Below are positions 14,295-16,581 of a stretch of DNA of 16,581 nt, one piece after another. Position 1 is the stretch's first letter; the number at the start of each line of letters is the position of its first letter. The notes beneath the pieces are model-generated. The model had not been told where the DNA came from. It was given only the letters and a program-made list of their open reading frames with translations, and searched no databases. Source of the stretch: Deltaproteobacteria bacterium. Its GTDB lineage: Bacteria; Desulfobacterota; Syntrophia; Syntrophales; UBA2210. The translations under genes and the position numbers were made by a program. Location of the stretch: NCBI GenBank assembly GCA_030603465.1, contig JAUVXT010000023.1:1-16581 (forward strand), in the 5' to 3' direction.

Positions 14295-14469
14295 TAGTGT
14301 CGGTGGATTCCGGGAAAACAGGGGTTAGTCGTCAACTACTGACCACAGATTACAAGTTTGGTCCCACTACTTCCGAAACCATGTCGCCATAAATCGTGAG
14401 TAGCCATATCTTGTTATCCCTGAATTGGCACTTTTTTTGGTTGAGAATCTGAACCTTAAATGTCTGGTT
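14295..14469. other. Convergent intergenic gap, nothing identified
   Basis: This 175-base gap lies between the convergent ends of the large exported protein gene and ahcY. I looked for a bidirectional terminator. There is a T7 run at 14433-14439 on the plus strand and an imperfect palindrome just after it, but no stem positioned before a T-tract in either direction. Confidence 0.4.
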
Positions 14470-15726
14470 TTACGTACCCATCTCCCACGAGTTGAGATAC
14501 TTATTTTGCTCTTCTGTAAGTGTATCTATGGCGATGCCCATCGACTCCAGTTTTAACCGGGCGATTTCCTGATCAATATCCTCCGGCACGCCGTAGACGA
14601 TGTTTTCCAAATTCTCCGCATTTTTCACGAGATATTCGGCAGCCAGTGCCTGATTTGCAAAACTCATGTCCATAACACTCGATGGGTGGCCTTCGGCAGC
14701 GGCGAGATTTATCAATCTCCCCTCACCCAGCACATAGAGGCATCGTCCATCCTCAAGCCGGTACTCGTCAATGTATTGACGGATTCTTTTCGTTGCGGTA
14801 GAGACTTCTTTGAGTCCGTCTATATCCAGTTCCACATTGAAGTGTCCCGAATTTGATACGATGGCGCCGTCCTTCATCATCAGAAAATGTTCCTTCCGGA
14901 TCACATTTATATCGCCTGTTAAGGTGCAGAAAAAATCACCAATTTCGGATGCCTCTGCAATCGGCATAACTCTGTATCCATCCATTACCGCTTCAAGGGC
15001 GCGCAGTGGATCCACTTCTGTCACCACTACATTTGCCCCCAACCCGGAGGCCCTCATGGCAAGACCTCGCGAACACCACCCATAACCGCAGATGACAAAT
15101 ACGGCGCCCGCAATGAGTCGGTTGGTCGCCCGTATGATACCGTCTATCGTACTCTGGCCCGTTCCGTAACGGTTGTCAAACATATGTTTTGTATTGGCGT
15201 CATTCACGGCGATTAATGGAAATCGAAGTACACCATCCTTCGCCATGGCCTTTAACCTGATAACCCCGGTGGTTGTTTCCTCCGTTCCGCCGATGATTTT
15301 CTCGATAAGATCCTGGCGTTTCGCATGTATTGTCGACACCAGGTCGGCGCCGTCGTCCATGGTAATCATCGGTTTTTCGTCCAGCACCGCATTTATGTGG
15401 CTATAATAGGTTTCCGTATCTTCTCCTTTTATAGAAAATACGGGAATATCGCTGTATTTTACAAGATAGGCGGCCACGTAATCCTGGGTGCTGAGGGGGT
15501 TGGATGCGCAGAGGGAAACATCTGCGCCACCCGCCTTCAGCGTATCCATGAGGCTTGCCGTCTCTGTCGTAACATGCAGACAGGCGCCCAGTCTTACACC
15601 TTCAAGCGGTTTTTCTTTCAAGAATCTTTCCTTGATATTGTTTAGGACGGGCATACTCTTATTTGCCCAGTCGACGCTCAATTTACCTTCTTCCGCAAGA
15701 CTAATGTCTCTTATGTCGTATTTCAT
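14470..15726 (-). CDS. ahcY: S-adenosylhomocysteine hydrolase
   Basis: AhcY splits S-adenosylhomocysteine into homocysteine and adenosine in the cytoplasm with bound NAD, relieving product inhibition of methyltransferases. The product is 418 residues, the short form lacking the roughly 40-residue insert of many bacterial and eukaryotic enzymes. Visible: H51 in LHVTTET, D124/D125 (TMDDGAD), E149/E150 in GGTEETTTG, K180 and D184 in NDANTKHMFDN, the NAD-binding loop GYGWCSRG (214-221), E237 at the end of the second strand (VTEVDP), and the C-terminal segment AEGHPSSVMDMSFANQ. In place of the common GYGDVGKG it has GYGWCSRG, as in short-form enzymes. The ATG lies 3 bases after the metK stop with AGAGGCGGG upstream, so the two genes are surely co-transcribed. 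Confidence 0.95.
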   Translation of the reverse strand: MKYDIRDISLAEEGKLSVDWANKSMPVLNNIKERFLKEKPLEGVRLGACLHVTTETASLMDTLKAGGADVSLCASNPLSTQDYVAAYLVKYSDIPVFSIKGEDTETYYSHINAVLDEKPMITMDDGADLVSTIHAKRQDLIEKIIGGTEETTTGVIRLKAMAKDGVLRFPLIAVNDANTKHMFDNRYGTGQSTIDGIIRATNRLIAGAVFVICGYGWCSRGLAMRASGLGANVVVTEVDPLRALEAVMDGYRVMPIAEASEIGDFFCTLTGDINVIRKEHFLMMKDGAIVSNSGHFNVELDIDGLKEVSTATKRIRQYIDEYRLEDGRCLYVLGEGRLINLAAAEGHPSSVMDMSFANQALAAEYLVKNAENLENIVYGVPEDIDQEIARLKLESMGIAIDTLTEEQNKYLNSWEMGT

Positions 15727-15729
15727 TAT

Positions 15730-16581
15730 CTATATACCCGCCTCTTTCTTCAGCGCTTCTGCCCTGTCTGTCTTCTCCCACTCATAATCATCGTCCATGA
15801 AGAGGGTTTTCGGTATTTTCCTGTAGACATTTCCATTTAAAAGGTCAAATTTCTCAATCATCCCACGTGGCGTAAAATCAAAGACCTTTTCCAGAATCTC
15901 CGAGAATTTCTCGTCAGAAATAGTTCCTGTTCCAAAGGTATTGACATAGACAGACATCGGCTTTGCTACGCCTATCGCATATGCCAACTGCACCGAACAT
16001 TTTGCAGCCAAACCCGCCGCAACTACATTCTTGGCTGCGTAACGTGCGCCGAAGGCGGCTGAACAGTCTACCTTTTCCGGCGACTTGTTTACAACAGCCC
16101 CTCCTCCCAACTGAGCGCCGGGGTATCCACCATAGAATTGACAGACAAGCTTACGTCCCGTAACGCCCGAATCGGCCGCGCTGCAAGAATTGACCGCCTG
16201 CCACTCGCCTGTGGGATTGAAGAGAAATTCCGTCTTATCATCGACCCATTCGCCCAGGCAATCGAAAGAAATCTTCCGGGTTATACTCTCAACATCATTA
16301 CTCACAGTAACGTGTCTATAATCAATGGCATTTGACATGAGGACCTTTGCCACCCGTACCGGCTTCCCCTCAGCATCATACTCAATTGTAACCTGGCCTT
16401 TTCCGTCGGGCGCAAATATGGGATTTTCATAATCCTCGAACGCCCTCATCATTCTGTTGGACAGGACATAGGGAAGGGGCAGCAATTCAGGAGTCTCGTC
16501 GCATGCAAATCCATAAAATATTCCCTGGTCTCCTGCACCGATCTCCTTATATTTTCCAAGGTCGGCCCGGGAGCCGATATT
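15730..16581 (-). CDS. metK: S-adenosylmethionine synthetase, divergent; 5' end beyond the window
   Basis: MetK makes S-adenosylmethionine from methionine and ATP. The 283 C-terminal residues are visible, about three quarters of a usual 380-390; the start is outside the window, and internal TTG or ATG codons are not the start. Visible: GAGDQGIFYGFACDETPE (ATP site, containing the metal Asp equivalent to E. coli D118), PDGKGQVTIEY (K165 equivalent), DSGVTGRK (D238, R244, K245 equivalents), GGGAVVNKSPEKVD (K265 and D271 equivalents) and the C-terminal GVAKPMSVYVNTFGT. Unusual: the canonical PTGRFVIGGPMGD is PTGEWQAVNSCSAAD, with the Arg229 position not conserved and two extra residues, GGGAFSGKDP is GGGAVVNKSP, and VDRSAAY is VDCSAAF. 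It precedes ahcY by 3 bases. The linked ahcY strongly supports a real SAM role. Confidence 0.9.
   Translation of the reverse strand, partial: NIGSRADLGKYKEIGAGDQGIFYGFACDETPELLPLPYVLSNRMMRAFEDYENPIFAPDGKGQVTIEYDAEGKPVRVAKVLMSNAIDYRHVTVSNDVESITRKISFDCLGEWVDDKTEFLFNPTGEWQAVNSCSAADSGVTGRKLVCQFYGGYPGAQLGGGAVVNKSPEKVDCSAAFGARYAAKNVVAAGLAAKCSVQLAYAIGVAKPMSVYVNTFGTGTISDEKFSEILEKVFDFTPRGMIEKFDLLNGNVYRKIPKTLFMDDDYEWEKTDRAEALKKEAGI

Overview
The window looks like chromosome from a Gram-negative bacterium, most likely a deltaproteobacterium (Desulfobacterota, Syntrophales-like). The basis is the gene content: an LptF/LptG pair and an LpxH-type hydrolase imply lipopolysaccharide, and there is an AlaC-type aminotransferase and a short-form S-adenosylhomocysteinase. 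The taxonomic placement is inference. No rRNA, CRISPR array or intact mobile element is visible.

Layout. (1) 1-1300 is an accessory edge: the first 21 codons of an ISNCY-like transposase (minus) with its upstream end repeats, abutting the 5' end of a group II intron (minus); then a small membrane protein of unknown function (plus) and a GIY-YIG domain protein (minus). (2) 1402-1575 is an initiator tRNA-fMet gene (minus) with its own promoter and terminator. (3) 1572-4792 is a two-component pair (minus): a membrane sensor kinase overlapping by 4 bases a response regulator with a class III cyclase output domain whose transition-state Asn is replaced by Ile. (4) 4877-4985 is a structured inverted-repeat element that also carries a terminator. 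(5) 5105-9165 is an envelope region: PHP phosphoesterase and LpxH-like hydrolase (minus, overlapping by 4 bases), divergent from lptF-lptG (plus). (6) 9179-10666 is alaC (minus), preceded by a leader that looks like a transcription attenuator: a good promoter, a short reading frame with five consecutive Ala codons, and a rho-independent terminator just before the alaC ribosome binding site. (7) 10914-14294 is a 1126-residue exported multidomain repeat protein (plus). (8) 14470-16581 is the SAM cycle: metK (start outside the window) followed by ahcY (minus), probably one operon.

How the genes work together. LpxH-like hydrolase acts in lipid A synthesis and LptF/LptG form the membrane part of the exporter that extracts finished LPS, so the divergent pair of transcription units joins early and late LPS steps. 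MetK makes S-adenosylmethionine and AhcY removes the S-adenosylhomocysteine left after methylation. The sensor kinase and cyclase-type regulator probably form one signalling system. The strongest candidate for something undescribed is the proposed alanine-codon attenuator of alaC; the divergent MetK, the Asn-to-Ile cyclase and the large surface protein are the next most interesting.
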